A stretch of 64,000 nucleotides of DNA, taken from the NCBI GenBank assembly GCA_016859345.1, contig CM029116.1, positions 2,911,643-2,975,642 of the forward strand, in the 5' to 3' direction. Made by a program: the position numbers and the translations under genes. Every line of letters starts with the position of its first letter. The first letter of the stretch is position 1. Shown one piece after another: positions 12,201 to 24,561 of this stretch. This DNA comes from Istiophorus platypterus (lineage: Eukaryota > Chordata > Actinopteri > Istiophoriformes > Istiophoridae). Below the pieces are notes generated by a model. It was not told where the DNA came from. It did not search any database and saw nothing but the letters and a program-made list of their open reading frames with translations.

Positions 12201-15200
12201 AGATACTAATCACATATGTGAATCATAAAACCAATGAATGAAGAATAAAACGCGCTAAATGGAACATTACCACCATAAAAGTACCATGACATCTTCTGAG
12301 ACATTACTAAGGCTAATACATTAGTTCTATTGGTATGAAGACTGTCGGCCTCTAAACACCTGTACACTGCAATTTCCTTTTTATCTCACCAGCTTGGCGG
12401 CTTAATGGAAACAAGAAAGGGGGGGGGGGCGCCGTCCAAACCGAGCTTTAGTTTCTCAAAATGGCAGAAGATGAAGGAGACAAGGTGAAAGCTGGAGATG
12501 ATGACACCAAGAGAAATTACGATGAGTGAGAACTTATGAAAAGATATACCAACAGGACAGATTTGATGAAGGGGACAGTCATGGAGAAGGTGTGCCAATT
12601 AGTCCAGGCAGGGGTTGGTCACAGTAAATGCAACCAGAGAGGGAACAAGCAACCTCCATAGCAATGCCCATGAGCTAGACTCGTGTATAATCATGCTGAG
12701 GTCTTGCAGCAATCTTCACAGAGCGAGTACTCAGAGTACTCAGAGTACTCAGTGATGTGCTTTCAAGCAGAGTTCACCTTAACGGTTCAGTTGGCTGACG
12801 AGGGAAGGTCATCCCATGGCCACACCCCATGTGATGTGCTCAATTTTCTCTCTCTTCCTTTAGCTGCAACCCCCCCCCCCTTCTCTCACAATCTTTCATT
12901 TTGACACAGCCCACAGCTCATATGCCATATTTTAATTTGGATGAATACATATAGATTCAGCAGCATAATAACAAAAAGAGTAGCCAGCAGCCCAACATCA
13001 GCTATAAGCATGCAGAGCCACGTGTATGCCAATAATTAATTCTTGTCACAGATTCAAATCTGAACAGCACCATGGCAAAGCTAAAACCAAGAAATAGCTT
13101 ATTGAAATTGCCAAAACATACACTGAGCACAAATAAGGCATAGCAACAGGCCTGAAGGGTAAAAGCTACAGATACGTAGCTTATTTACCGACGCAACGGT
13201 TACAATCCGGGGAATAGGCCCCAGCAGAGTGGTTGCAGTTTGACAGCAAACACAGGAAAACTCTGCTTCTGCCTGGGCATCACAACTGGTTACTGTTTGA
13301 CATCCAGCTGACGATTGGGGTCTTTAGACATGGACAGCTGGCACCAAAATGAGCAGACTAACAGTGAAAAATGTGTCGGGTCATAACGTCTGCAATGTAC
13401 ATGAGTATGACTGGACTTTACCTGCCACACATCTGTGAATGAGCCAATCATTGCAAAGCATATTGCAAACAGCTGATGCATATTGGCCCAAACAAGCACA
13501 ACTTCAGCACTCTGCCTGAGCATATCTTCATTTGTGTTTTTAGATGTTATGAATGACCTTTGATTTTCTCTTGCATGAAGTCGTGGAGCCAGTTTGAGCC
13601 CAGTTTGGAACAACAGGAAGTGGACTTATAATCTTTTTAATCATGGGTCTTGTTGCAGGCCTTCTCTTTGTTGGCCTCATTGGGTCATGATCTCTAAATA
13701 CCAGTTGGGGAGTTTGTAGCTCAATGTAAAGTAGCTGAGAGTCAGAAACCCCAAGTCGGCAGCCACGGTCCCTGCAGGAAAAGGGCGACTCCAGGTTGCG
13801 AAGTTGGTGTCTCAAGTAGAGTTCGGAGTATTTTGGGGTCTTGTTCATGAACGAGGGCAACGTGGAGTTAGAGCCCAACAGGTAGATGGTGACAGAGGTG
13901 ATCTCACAAATCGTCCTGCGGGGAGGCCAATTATTGGCTAGAGTGTTGGTGGCTCCACCTCTGAGAAAATACCCATAACAGACTGTAGCGTTACTGGTCA
14001 TTTCCTTCCATTAGCGAGGGAATTTAGCTTTGGATGACTTATGATATGTTACTCGATAGGTTAAAAAAAGGAAAATGTTTTCAAATCAGTCCTCACATGT
14101 CCCATTGGCTCATCTATTAGCAACAACAAAAATCTTCTACATTTTAGAAGACAGGTTGCATACTGCAGAGGTCTGTCTTCATAATGAGCTGCTGTTCTTT
14201 GATGAGAGGTTTGATGAGATTCAGAAGAAAGGATGTGACAGAATTTTCCACATCTGTCAATGTGACTGAGCTTTCTAGTCCCAATTAGCATGTCATTATC
14301 CAGAATCAGAGAGAATTTAATTACACAGGCACAATAATTAATCCTTTTATATCTGCCACCTGAAGCACTGAGGAGTGTGTTCACTGGAGCGCAGGATAAC
14401 ACATTTTCACTGTGTAATCCAGCAACCTTTCATATTGCCCGACTCATTTTAACCAAATATACAACTCAGTTTCATTTTCTCTCATGACCCTCAAAATAGC
14501 AAATCCAAGTTATTCTACTGTAGACTAGTTGCTACACATAGTTTGAGAATGTTCTAAAACTTTGTTCCTGATCTGTATCTGTTGGTGAATTAAATTCATG
14601 AGGTCGAGATAGAGGAAGATAATAAATGTCAACCTTTGCATGCAGAGTCAGCATGTTTTTAGTTCTATTATCTGGATTCAATCATTTTGAAAATTTGAAA
14701 ACCATCCATCTGAATTAGTAATTGTTAGGATGCTGCAGTCTCCCTCCTCCCATCCTAGTGTACCGTGCCCCCCCCCACCCACTGTGTGTCATATGTGTCC
14801 ATTCCTGTCTCTGAGTCTGTGTTTCCTGAGGGTGGGGCTGGTCGGCTCTCCACTGGTTTTGTCTCCGCCTCACCTGCACAGCTGCAGCCTATCCTCTCAC
14901 CTGCCTGCAGCATAAAAGTCCTAGCCAGATCACCAGTATTTGTCAAACTGTCCATTTCCTCTTGTGGTAGCTTGTTTGATTCACTGTCTTGCAGATTTTT
15001 CATAGCTCATATGCCTTCTTATCCACAGAACTGCCATAAGTCACCTGCCTTGCCCTGAGAGAGTGTTTGTGCCAAATTCGACTGTTGATTGAATGCAGTG
15101 ACTACCTTTGTTCTCTTTGTCATTTGTGGACTGAAGAGGAGACCTGCTTGCTGCCAGACAGATTTAACAAACAGAGTCTCCACCCAAACTAGTGCCCTGA

Positions 15201-15599
15201 CCTGTAAATGTCCCAGCACGTACCTTATCTTCATGATATCTGTAGCAAAGGTTAGGGGTATTGGCATGCATCAGTCAGCTAATCCCCTGGACAATATATC
15301 ATTTGAGGATTTTGAGAAAGTTATTAATTCGTTTTCAATCATCCAGACCAAACCAGAGATACCTCGGACAGGCTCCTAAATCTGAAATGGGGGTAAGAGT
15401 GTGGCGGACTTCTCTGTAGACTTCTGAACGTTAGCAGGAGACTCGTGCTGGAATGAGGAAGCATTACGTGGGGTGTTTCTGAAGACTCTTAATGAACAGT
15501 TTAAAGATGAGTTTGCAACCTGAGACTTACCTGCCGATTTAAAGTTTCTGATTTCTCCTGCCATCGGGTAGCATAAGGGCGCGATGTCGGGGATGTGCT
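9226..15599. other. noncoding intergenic stretch
   Basis: No convincing gene. A 153-codon minus-strand frame at 13,540-14,001 has no recognisable family and no supporting splice sites. 11,160-11,470 is a complex noncoding block. A 9-bp triplet repeat of AGTACTCAG lies at 12,726-12,752. 14,750-15,060 may be a gypsy LTR. Confidence 0.4.
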
Positions 15600-15780
15600 A
15601 TGACCATCTCGTTGGCAGCCCCTCATCCCTCATCAATCCACCATATGCAGACCTCCTCCAACGTCTCAGAAAACCCTCTTATGCAAAACCCTGATACTCC
15701 TCCAACCCCTGAAAAACTCATGCAGCTTGGTTCTGGTCTAGGTCCCTGTGGAAGAACAGCAGAGGAGAATTCAGACCAGT

Positions 15781-15828
15781 GACTGCCTTTACCATGGCCA
15801 GGCTGGTCACTTTATCGCTAAATACCCA
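15781..15828 (+). pseudogene. gypsy gag zinc-knuckle remnant
   Basis: Reads DCLYHGQAGHFIAKYP. The family pattern is C-x2-C-x4-H-x4-C; here the second Cys is His and the third is Tyr, so the knuckle is non-functional. The upstream frame (15,600-15,782) contains PTPEKLMQLG, matching fish gypsy gag linkers. Confidence 0.65.
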
Positions 15829-15899
15829 AAAGGACAAGCTCACCGGTAGCAGTCGGGGTACTGGTGAGTAACACATACAGACTTGCTGGAACAGCAGGA

Positions 15900-16100
15900 T
15901 AAACAGAACTGAATCACTTCTGTATGATAACCCGAAAAAATCAACATAAATGGAGATGTCCGATGTGTGAAGGAGGCTAGGAAACTGCCATTAAGAGCAT
16001 TAGCAGTTAGCTGGTTTTGAGTGGTTCTAAAGGGAACCTGGATAGGTAGCAGGTGATCAATAAAATTATCTTCAGTCCCAAAGCCACTGCTTGCAGTGGA
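15900..16100 (-). pseudogene. gypsy protease remnant (inverted)
   Basis: Minus strand reads SSGFGTEDNFIDHLLPIQVP, then LTANALNGSFLASFTHRTSP and FSGYHTEVIQF, the order and residues of fish Ty3/gypsy aspartic proteases. The catalytic D-S-G is degraded to S-S-G. Its orientation is opposite to the flanking gag and RNase H pieces. Confidence 0.65.
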
Positions 16101-16130
16101 AGTGACAGTCTGATAGCACTGGAAAGGGTG

Positions 16131-16172
16131 GAAAAGCCATTCGTGGTCTGGACTGACCACAAGAACCTGGCT
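16131..16172 (+). pseudogene. gypsy RNase H remnant
   Basis: Plus strand reads EKPFVVWTDHKNLA followed directly by TAA; VWTDHKNLAY is the hallmark of the Ty3/gypsy RNase H domain. No recognisable integrase follows. Confidence 0.7.
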
Positions 16173-18071
16173 TAAATTCAGAAAGAATTCAGAAAAAGAA
16201 GAGACTGAAATCTTGGCAAGCCAGGTGTTTTCTTGTTTATGTGAATGTGAGACAGTTCAGATTCTGACTGACCTCAACTTCTTAGAATTCCAGGTCTCTC
16301 TTGTTGCCTCCTGTCCCTCCTTTTTCCGTTTGCCTTTGTAAGTTCATGAAATGGAGTTTTTTTCCTTGCAATTTTTTTTTTTGGCTCGATTTGAAAGTTC
16401 CTGCTTTGGGACATGACTACTTTGGGTCTGTTTTTTGGTCTTAAAACATTCAGTTTCTTCTGACCTACTCTTAAGCCAACTTTGGACATGGTCTTCAATA
16501 GTTTCTTTGAACTGGTAATTCTATCTGTTAGAAGCAAAATCACTGACACATTAGCTCTACTACACTCTACTACACTCTACTACTTAGAGGCTCCAGATAT
16601 TAAATTGATTTGGTCTGACACTTTTAATGGACTAAAAGTTTAGTGACATCATTACATTACTGAATTAATTAAGTAAAGCTTCTAAATGACAGATGAAAGT
16701 ATAGATCCTGCCTCTGGCTCCAGCCACCTGTGCTGAGTTCACATCAGTTCTGTCTATACAGTGCTGTGAGGCAGAGCACTGGATCATTCAAACTCAACTG
16801 TTTGTCACAGATATTGACACAGATATTGGAGTAAGGCCGGAACCACGTGGGAAAAGGAAGCTTGGCCCAGAAATTCCCTGTCAAGGCTGAGGCCAGGGAG
16901 TATTGCCGGGAGGCCTGAACCTTATGTTGGATCGTCTGCAAGTGTTAAACAAGCTTTCACTTGGACGTTTACTTGTTAACCGAGCAGTAGATAAAAGGGA
17001 ATCATTCTCATGACTTCCCTTGTTTTCGATCTGAATTAGAAATGCAGCAATGAATGTCAGATACCTAGAGGGATGTGTAATATGTCAAAGAGCAAACTGA
17101 GAAGACTGGGTTCCCTGTCTCTCAGACGCAAAGTGGAAGGTAATATTGTTCTCGTTTGGGCAAAAAGGGCGACATTTCTATAGACTTTGTCCACTGAGCC
17201 CAGTATAATAATGAAAATCCGTATATCCCTGTAGATGTAATAAATCGGATTATTACTGGTACACTGTAGCATGTTGGAGTAGCAGAGGTCGGCAATTATG
17301 CCTTATATATGTGACCTCATATTTTCTCAGTATGTTCTTTGCTCTTTATGGCCTTCATGGCTCTGTCCACAGTGATTTTCTTGTAATTGCAGAATACCAG
17401 TTCCTGCTGATTGTGATTTTACCACTGCATTTTCTTAGCACTGAGCGGTTGCCAATACATTACTGCAGCTGCTAATGGAGCCGAACACACTCTTATTTAA
17501 AAGCGATGTTGCAAGGAAGGACGCTGCAGTGCTTATAACTCATCTTATTAAGCATTTTCACTGTTACAAGGAATGATGCTTTGGAAAAAATTTAAAAGCG
17601 AAGCTTAAGCTTGATAAAATCACATCATCGCTGATAAACAACTACGACAAAACCTGAGCACAGGAAATTCACCCTGATGAAACAACAGCAATTTAATCGC
17701 ATTTGCTCCCTGAATCATCACTTTGAATTCTTCCTTTGTCTTCACAGTCTGTCTGGAATGTGAAGTGTGGATTCCTGAGATGTTAAAGTCACAAATACAA
17801 GGAAAAGTCTCGATTTTTGTTTTTCTTGAGTCCAGTGTCATTCGATGTTTAATTTTCATGAACTTGTATTGAAGCTCACGCTGGTCTGCACCTTTATTTG
17901 ACTGTGTGGTGAGCATGTTTTTTTTATTATAAGGATTATACTGTTACCAACTTGTCAGCAGAGCTCTGTGTCATGTGAACAAAAGATGTGGTAAGGGGAA
18001 CAGGCAGGTATGGATTTTAAAGGATGATGTATAGATTAATCCCAGCATGCAAATGTCCTGGGGTAATGCTC

Positions 18072-18074
<3 letters not shown>

Positions 18075-18138
<64 letters not shown>
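18075..18138. repeat. GT microsatellite
   Basis: About 32 pure GT units, followed by a short GA run; a CA array of about 10 units lies at 18,272-18,292. Confidence 0.95.
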
Positions 18139-18143
<5 letters not shown>

Positions 18144-18769
18144 AGAGAGAGAGATCTTGATCTAAAATTCTGGTCAGATTGGTGCTTGTGTGTGACCTGT
18201 GGGCCATTTCCTTGTTGTTAGGCATTGGCTCAGTGCAGCTCTTCACTTTCAATCAGGCCTGTCAACCTTGGACACACACACACACACACACACGCAAAGA
18301 AACATCAACCCACAGTAACCATTACAATCCTATACATTTAAATGCTCCAGCTCATCTTTTATTCATATCAATATCATATCATTTACACAATCCATGTCAA
18401 CCCCCATGTCTCTTATGCTCGGGCCTCCAGCAGTTTGTATGATTAGCAAAATCTATACCTGTGTTTTGGTGAAATCTGTCTCCCTGTACATTCTGCTGGG
18501 GCTGCTGTTCTTATGGGTGTGTCTGGGGAGCAATACAGTGTGTGACTGAAGGCGGTTCCCTCAACTGCTGGTGGTGCAGCTCTCCCCTGCTGCCGTAGAG
18601 CCAGAGCACCATCTGCTGGTCACAGGAATAACCCCTCTGCAACAGCTCCGTCTTGGAGCTGTGAAGGGCAGTGATGCCAGGGCGCGGGCAGCTGATGATG
18701 GATTCATGCTTTCAGCTGAAAGACAAAAAATAGTTTACATTTTGTCAGTTCATAAGGAGTTCTGGTTTT

Positions 18770-18935
18770 GTAGGGCAATGGTTCCATACCCACGGGTCAG
18801 GATGCCTCCAGGAGGTCACAAGGTACATCTCAGGAGTTACAAGATGGTTTTCAGGTTTAAAAAAGGGAGAAAAAAATATATTTCTGATGGACAAAATTAT
18901 GTTTTTGTGATTTAAAAAAAAAAATGATCCTCGTG
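18770..18935. mobile_element. hAT-like non-autonomous DNA transposon fragment
   Basis: Begins CAATGGTTCCATACCCACGG, then AGGAGGTCACAAGG, a run of A-rich sequence and TTTTTGTGATTT, resembling the ends of Charlie-like hAT elements (CAGTGGTTCCCAACC consensus). The opposite inverted repeat is at best weak (GAAACCATTT near 18,956). Confidence 0.4.
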
Positions 18936-21694
18936 CCTCTGAAAGGTTTTCAAATGAAACCATTTGAAAGGGTAAAATTAGTTCACAACTCATGGATGTA
19001 CATATGAAATGTCATATGAGGGGAGGTCAAGTATACATTGCTTTATTGCATTTTTGGGGTCATAACCACAATATGTCAGGTTTGAATCCATGTTTTTACC
19101 TTTAATGTGTGTCACCACCTGTCTCATAAAATCAGAATGCCAACAAATCTGAGAAAAAAGATATAAAAAAGAGTTTTCTGACTAGTACCAGATAACTGAT
19201 ACTGAAATTAACAATGAGAGACTTACTGAGCTAGGTAGAAAAATTTCACCAGGGTTTTTACCACAACAGGAGCAGGTATTTCATGCAGAGGAATGATCGA
19301 TGCACATGCTACAGTTAGTGCGAACTTATGTCCAGCTTTGTTGTGGGGGAAAAAGGCCCGACACAGTCTGATTATGCATGCTGAAAGGGGTCAGCAGCGG
19401 CTGGGATGAGATGCAATGGATATGATGGAATGGTTTGATTTGGCTTCCCAGGCACTTGGCAGATACTGCCAATACCACTTCACATCTGGGTTCACCCAAA
19501 ACTAGAGCAAAAAACTGTGTCAATCAAAAAGCTGTGTGAATCAACACCATGTCTCATGGAGGTTGACATGTTTCACCTCTGAAAAAGTTTTAGAAACAAA
19601 TGATTGTTTTTTCTCAAAAAAAAAAAAAAAACCCAGATGAATTATTCTACAATTCAAGTAATCATTAGTTACCCTCAGGCTTGTTTGTTTTCTTTTTTGT
19701 GCAGGGAGAAGAAAATGCATCCTGCTTATCAACGTGACGGGGAAGCAGAGAAAAAAGAGCAATGCATTCCCACTTCCAAACACTAGGTTGGCCTTATTTA
19801 GAATAACAATCTGTGCCTAGAACCCTTAATGTGCTCACATCAAGTAACAAAAGAAATCATTGGGAGGAAAAAAACAAACATCAGTATTTGAGAAAACTGG
19901 ACTCACCGGAGTTTCATCTCCTCAGTTTCCATTAAAGCATCACACACTTGCCAGGCCAATAAGCAGTGGGGTGTGAACGAAGGGTTTTTTGATGACAGGC
20001 TTTCAAACATCCTGTGATTTTTTGATTTGGCAGCTTTCTTTCCCACAAGAGCAACCAAGAAGCTGTTGACCTTTGACCTCCACAGGTTGGCCATTTCAAA
20101 ACACTATTTCTGACTACCGTGTTGTCTCCAGGCTGTCACAGCAGCTTTGTGACAGGGGCAATTCTGTTATTACAGCCTTCTTATAGTAAACACACAGTTG
20201 TCTTCCACCACAGAGGAGGAAAAATCACACGGGAACATGACTTGTTAGGGAGCCACAGCTCCTCATCGTCCCATCCAATCACATTTTGCCACAGTAACAA
20301 CCTTGGGCAGAAGCTTATGCACCCTGGGAAATAATGTTTACTTGGCTGTTATGAAACCTGCTGTTCCTCTTTCATTTTATGTTTATCTGGTGATTTGTTT
20401 ATTATAAAAAAAGGATTTGGGCAGCTGTTGCCATGACAACCAGCGTCCTTCCTGTGAGACCAAACAAACAAATGGGGCGACTCCACTCACATACTGATTA
20501 TCACTGGCACTGAGACAAACAGAGACTAACAATATTTACAATGTCACCACTGAAACTAATCAGAAGGAGATGCCAACATCATTTATCGAAATTGAATTTA
20601 CAAAATCAAAAACTGGACATAACATGGATGTCCATCAGGCTTGGTTTCAAAGCACAACCGAATAGCAAAGACCAAAATGTCTTGGAAAGTGCTGCAGACT
20701 GAAATCATCTGAAATATAAGGATTATAGTAATTATAAATTCACAGGCAGGGAACAAAGAAAAGGAGGCTTGATTAAGGAAAGAAGGTGAGACAGAAGTTA
20801 AGAAAAGGAGAAAGGGAAAAAGTGAGAGAGTGATGGAACAAAGGAAGGAAGTGGGGATTCAGACAACCTAGAGGAGGAGGCAGGAATCAAAAGAAAGAAG
20901 AAGGAAATTAGGAGTCCGGGATGAAGGAAGCATTAGTGTCAGTAAGACAAAGGAGATGATGCTTGGTTTTTGAAAAACACATGGACACCATCAGACATCA
21001 TGCCGCTGAGCATGTGGAATGAATACTTTTGAAATATGTTTAATTAAACCTTGACTTGGAGACAGAGAAAGACTTGCTGTGGCTTTAACTCTGAAAATCA
21101 AAGAGAAAGAAAATGACTAGTGAGAAATTAAATGTATTCAGAACCGATAAGGAGGAAAAAATTAGTCTAAACTACAGTCCAATTGTCCAAAAGAATTAAA
21201 AATGTCTGATGACATACATTATGTCCACAATGAGTCATCTTTCCTTCATGTCTCCACTCTACAACATTCAGTATTAGACAACATAGTAAGGATTTTCAGT
21301 TTTATTTTTTGATCCGGAGAGTAAGTCACTACAAGTTCTCTGTATGAACCAGATATTTTTTTGTATATGTCAACAGAAATGTCATATATATTTTTTCAGA
21401 AGATGATTAAAACTTGAAATCAAAGTCTAAAATTAAAATTCACATGGCCTCCAAAACTGCTTTTAAGGTATTTTTTCATAGATCACATACAGTATTTTCA
21501 GTTTAAGAGTTTTTGGCTATTTTTTGGAGAAGTACTTTATTCCCCCTATACCAAAATAACAAACCTCTTAATGTATGCATCCTGCAACCACGACATCAAA
21601 GTTTTTTAGGGTATCGATGAATTTTACCGGCTCTAACCCTCGTCAGAGGCCCAGATAGACCCTCAACTCCTCTGGCATCAGGTCTCAGTCCCTG

Positions 21695-21922
21695 TCACGG
21701 CACTGAACCGACTTCCTGGCACACCGTGGTAGCTTCAGCCTCCGTCACAGGAACCGACAAAAAGGATCGAGCCTCCTCTGGTCCGGAGGACTCTACAGCA
21801 GTAGGGGGAGCGATGTTCAGAGACGAGGAGGAGGAAGAGGATGAGGAAGGGGTGGTGGAGGTTGGAGTGTTTGGAAATGGAGAGGAAGGCACTGGAGCAG
21901 GTGTGCTTGTTGCCCCGGAGGA
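21695..21922 (-). CDS. possible terminal exon, Ser-rich
   Basis: After an acceptor-like TCCGTCTCAG, a minus-strand frame runs to a TGA at 21,695: SSGATSTPAPVPSSPF, a run of nine Ser, then LNIAPPTAVESSGPEEARSF and ending VCQEVGSVP. The block is more GC-rich than its flanks. No family recognised and no partner exons identified. The plus strand is also open here (Glu-rich, 21,726-21,926), so strand is uncertain. Confidence 0.25.
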   Translation of the reverse strand, partial: SSGATSTPAPVPSSPFPNTPTSTTPSSSSSSSSSLNIAPPTAVESSGPEEARSFLSVPVTEAEATTVCQEVGSVP

Positions 21923-23099
21923 CTGAGACGGAATAAATCCCAAAGGTTGAAAGACTAGTGACAGCAGTTAAACAGACACTCTTATTGAAAAACTGACAAA
22001 AAATTAATTGGGTTTTGTTTGCATCACAGGAAGCGTCATCGGCAGGACAAGAACTCAGCATCCTCAGACACCTGTAATCTGATTTCTGTGGCTCACGACA
22101 AAGTGTTACAGAGCGTTTGTACCTCGACTAAATTTAACTCACCAGTTCTATTCACAGTTCTCCTGAAGAACTCGATAAATATCAAATGTCACAAGGACAT
22201 GGTAGCCTGCTGAAAAACAAATTCACCGGATGACTCCTGGGTTCCTTATCAGTCATACTGCAGGAGAAAGTACAGCTTCAATTCTCGATATTGGTCAAAA
22301 CACAAAAAAAGCTGGAAATCATTAAACCTGCAACCCAACATTATCAGGAAGGAGAAAGCGATGGATATGAAACCCGGGCATTGTGTGAGTGTGAGAGAGA
22401 GAAGTCTCAGTTCTACCATTATATGGACATGCTATTGTAGGTTGAAGGATTAGATGAAGAAACTGAGAAGGGGCTGACAAAAAGGGCGTTGTGTGGATGA
22501 AAAAGTGAATAAAAAGAAGGATGTTTGTAAATGACTTAAAGAGAAGAAAAACAAGATGGGGGAGTGAGATAAGTCCTGCAAGACTGAAGTGTTGATTGGC
22601 AAAGAGAGAGACGGAACAGGGCAGTAGATGGATGGATGGTTCGACTCGGCTCAGCGAATAAGGCACTCAATCAGATCTGTGTTGCTCTTTGAGGTGTGAA
22701 AGGATTTTTTCATTCCTGAACAGTCACTGTGCTGCAATATAACAGGGGAATAGTGATGCATCCAACATGTGACAGGCTACGTCTTCACAAAATTAAGTAA
22801 GTATTATCTGGCCTAATTTAAAGTAGATGAAAAGGGGTCCCTGCATTCTTTTCTATTATACAGGTTATACAAGCGTGCATGCAAGCACAGGGCAGACATC
22901 CACAAGATGGTGTCAAAGATACATGTTCAAGCAACAAGGCCAAAAGTGTTTTACGGGGTAGATCTTGTAGTTTGCTGAGAAATATTAAATATTAACAGAG
23001 ACATGTTTATTTATCTTTAAGGCACCTTTAATGCAGAGCTTTAGATCCTAATGACATGTGCTCAGTGAGCTGCCTTAGTTAATCAAATTATGAGGGTTT

Positions 23100-23160
23100 C
23101 ATGTAAGAAATTCAAGAACAAGATGTAGATGGAACAAGTTTACACACACAGACACATGCA
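23100..23160 (+). repeat. dispersed repeat, copy 1
   Basis: Contains ATGTAAGAAATTCAAGAACA and AGATGTAGATGG, then ACAAG and a CA stretch. The same sequence recurs at 42,911-42,965. Family not recognised. Confidence 0.7.
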
Positions 23161-23564
23161 CATACACTCTTTCTAAAGAGTTTGGTGCAGAGGTAGATTG
23201 CTAACGTTAGCTAGCATGTGCCACTTACACTTAGCTTACCTTTCTTTATGCTTCCTCTATGTGTGCCGAAAAATGTGGTGAGCTTTTCCTGAGATTATAT
23301 GTATAAATACAAAATCCCAAAATAAAAAGCTACTTTCTTGGTTTGTTTTACACGGACTGTCAAAATCACCTTATACTACCAGACAAAAAGGGAAACTGAG
23401 AAATACAAATAGAAATACCGCTCGATATCTTTTATCTTATTATACGCCACTGCTTAACTTATTGGAGATACACACCACAAGTAATACATGTAATGACAAT
23501 TGGATTTAATTCTCATTAATTTAATGACCCACAGGATCATAATCAACTCTAGAAAAAGTACTAA

Positions 23565-23915
23565 CTTAACAAACCATTATATTTAATTGAATAAAGGTCA
23601 AAAATTATGTTGCATGAGGTGTGTAGGTTTGTCAATCAGCCAGAGAACTTTAAATGACATTATGTTAAATGTCCGGTGGAAATTTTGCTCCGTCAAATGA
23701 ATCTGTATCCATATCTAGGACTGTCTGAGCTATAATCATCTTAACAAACTGTGTTCTTTAATTGAATTAGGGTCAAATTTATGTTGCATGAGGTGTGTAG
23801 GTTTGTCAATCAGCCAGGGAACTTTAAATGATATTATGTTAAATAATGTCTGGAAATTTTACTCCGTAAAATTAATTTGTATCAATATCTAGGACTGTGT
23901 GAGCTATAATTAGGC
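23565..23915. repeat. tandem duplication, about 175 bp x 2
   Basis: CTTAACAAAC starts copies at 23,565 and 23,740. Both include GTTGCATGAGGTGTGTAGG, TTTGTCAATCAGCCAG and TATCTAGGACTGT. Copies differ by scattered substitutions and short indels. Noncoding. Confidence 0.9.
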
Positions 23916-24141
23916 TGGATTGTTGCTCTGGGCCGATGAGTTGTTCTTCAGCCCCAGTTGACCTCCAAAGAATGGTAGTCCCGCCTTTTTGATTAGGCAC
24001 AAAGAGACTAACCAGTACTCTAGGCTTGAAATTATTGACTGATTGGTTGATTGACAGAACATTAAGTGGCAACAATTTTGATAATTAATTGTTGACATAA
24101 TTTTTAGGCAAGAAAAACTTGTACCAGCTTTTCAACCTTCT

Positions 24142-24197
24142 ATGTCTATCTGTCTATCTATCTATCTGTCTATCTATCTATCTGTCTGTCTATCTAG
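24142..24197. repeat. (TCTA/TCTG)n microsatellite
   Basis: About 14 tetranucleotide units, mixed TCTA and TCTG. Confidence 0.9.
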
Positions 24198-24561
24198 CCA
24201 ACCATTAAATACCATCAGAAAATCATATTTCAACTCACAGGAATTTGTTCTGGAATATGTTATCCTCACAATGATAGTGAGACAAGAACACACACACATA
24301 AGCTTGTTTATTCTTAAATTTCTTTTTTACAATTCTGCCGTCATAGAACATGATGATGTCACAAAGGATGCCACAAACGCAATCGTGTGCTTTGACGTGT
24401 GTCGTGACCTCACGTGTGACATCACACATTTGCAGAAGTTCTCTCACACATTCTGACTTCGAAGTGAGGGACAACGCTTGTGCATACGCCTGTGAAGGTG
24501 CGTTTCACAACATTTCTTACTTCTGACAGACTGTGATCCAGCAGTGGATTTACCATCTACA

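Larger units (their letters stand above)
15600..16175. mobile_element. decayed, rearranged Ty3/gypsy retrotransposon
   Basis: Three diagnostic pieces: a gag-type LMQLG segment and zinc knuckle on the plus strand (15,600-15,828), a protease piece on the minus strand (15,900-16,100) and an RNase H piece on the plus strand (16,131-16,172). Stops and lost catalytic residues show it is inactive. An LTR-like segment may lie upstream at about 14,750-15,060 (GC-rich, TATA-like CATAAAAG at 14,911), but no matching second LTR was found. Confidence 0.7.
16176..21694. other. noncoding intergenic stretch
   Basis: Contains a short CTACTACACT repeat (16,556-16,583), the GT and hAT-like elements listed, and a purine-rich run at 20,750-20,960. 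No exon recognised. Confidence 0.4.
21923..24543. other. noncoding, with tandem and tetranucleotide repeats
   Basis: AT-rich. Includes GCTAACGTTAGCTAGC near 23,202, a sequence common in fish repeats. 24,370-24,530 is richer in CG and contains CACGTG (24,412-24,417), so it could be the promoter of the coiled-coil frame. Confidence 0.4.

Noticed and set aside
13540..14001. 153-codon minus-strand frame
   Set aside because: No family recognised and no supporting signals. It lies near the gypsy remnant, so it may be decayed repeat sequence.
24544..24561. Upstream GTG start for the coiled-coil frame
   Set aside because: The codon at 24,544 is GTG; a eukaryotic start is far more likely at the ATG at 24,562, which has a strong context.
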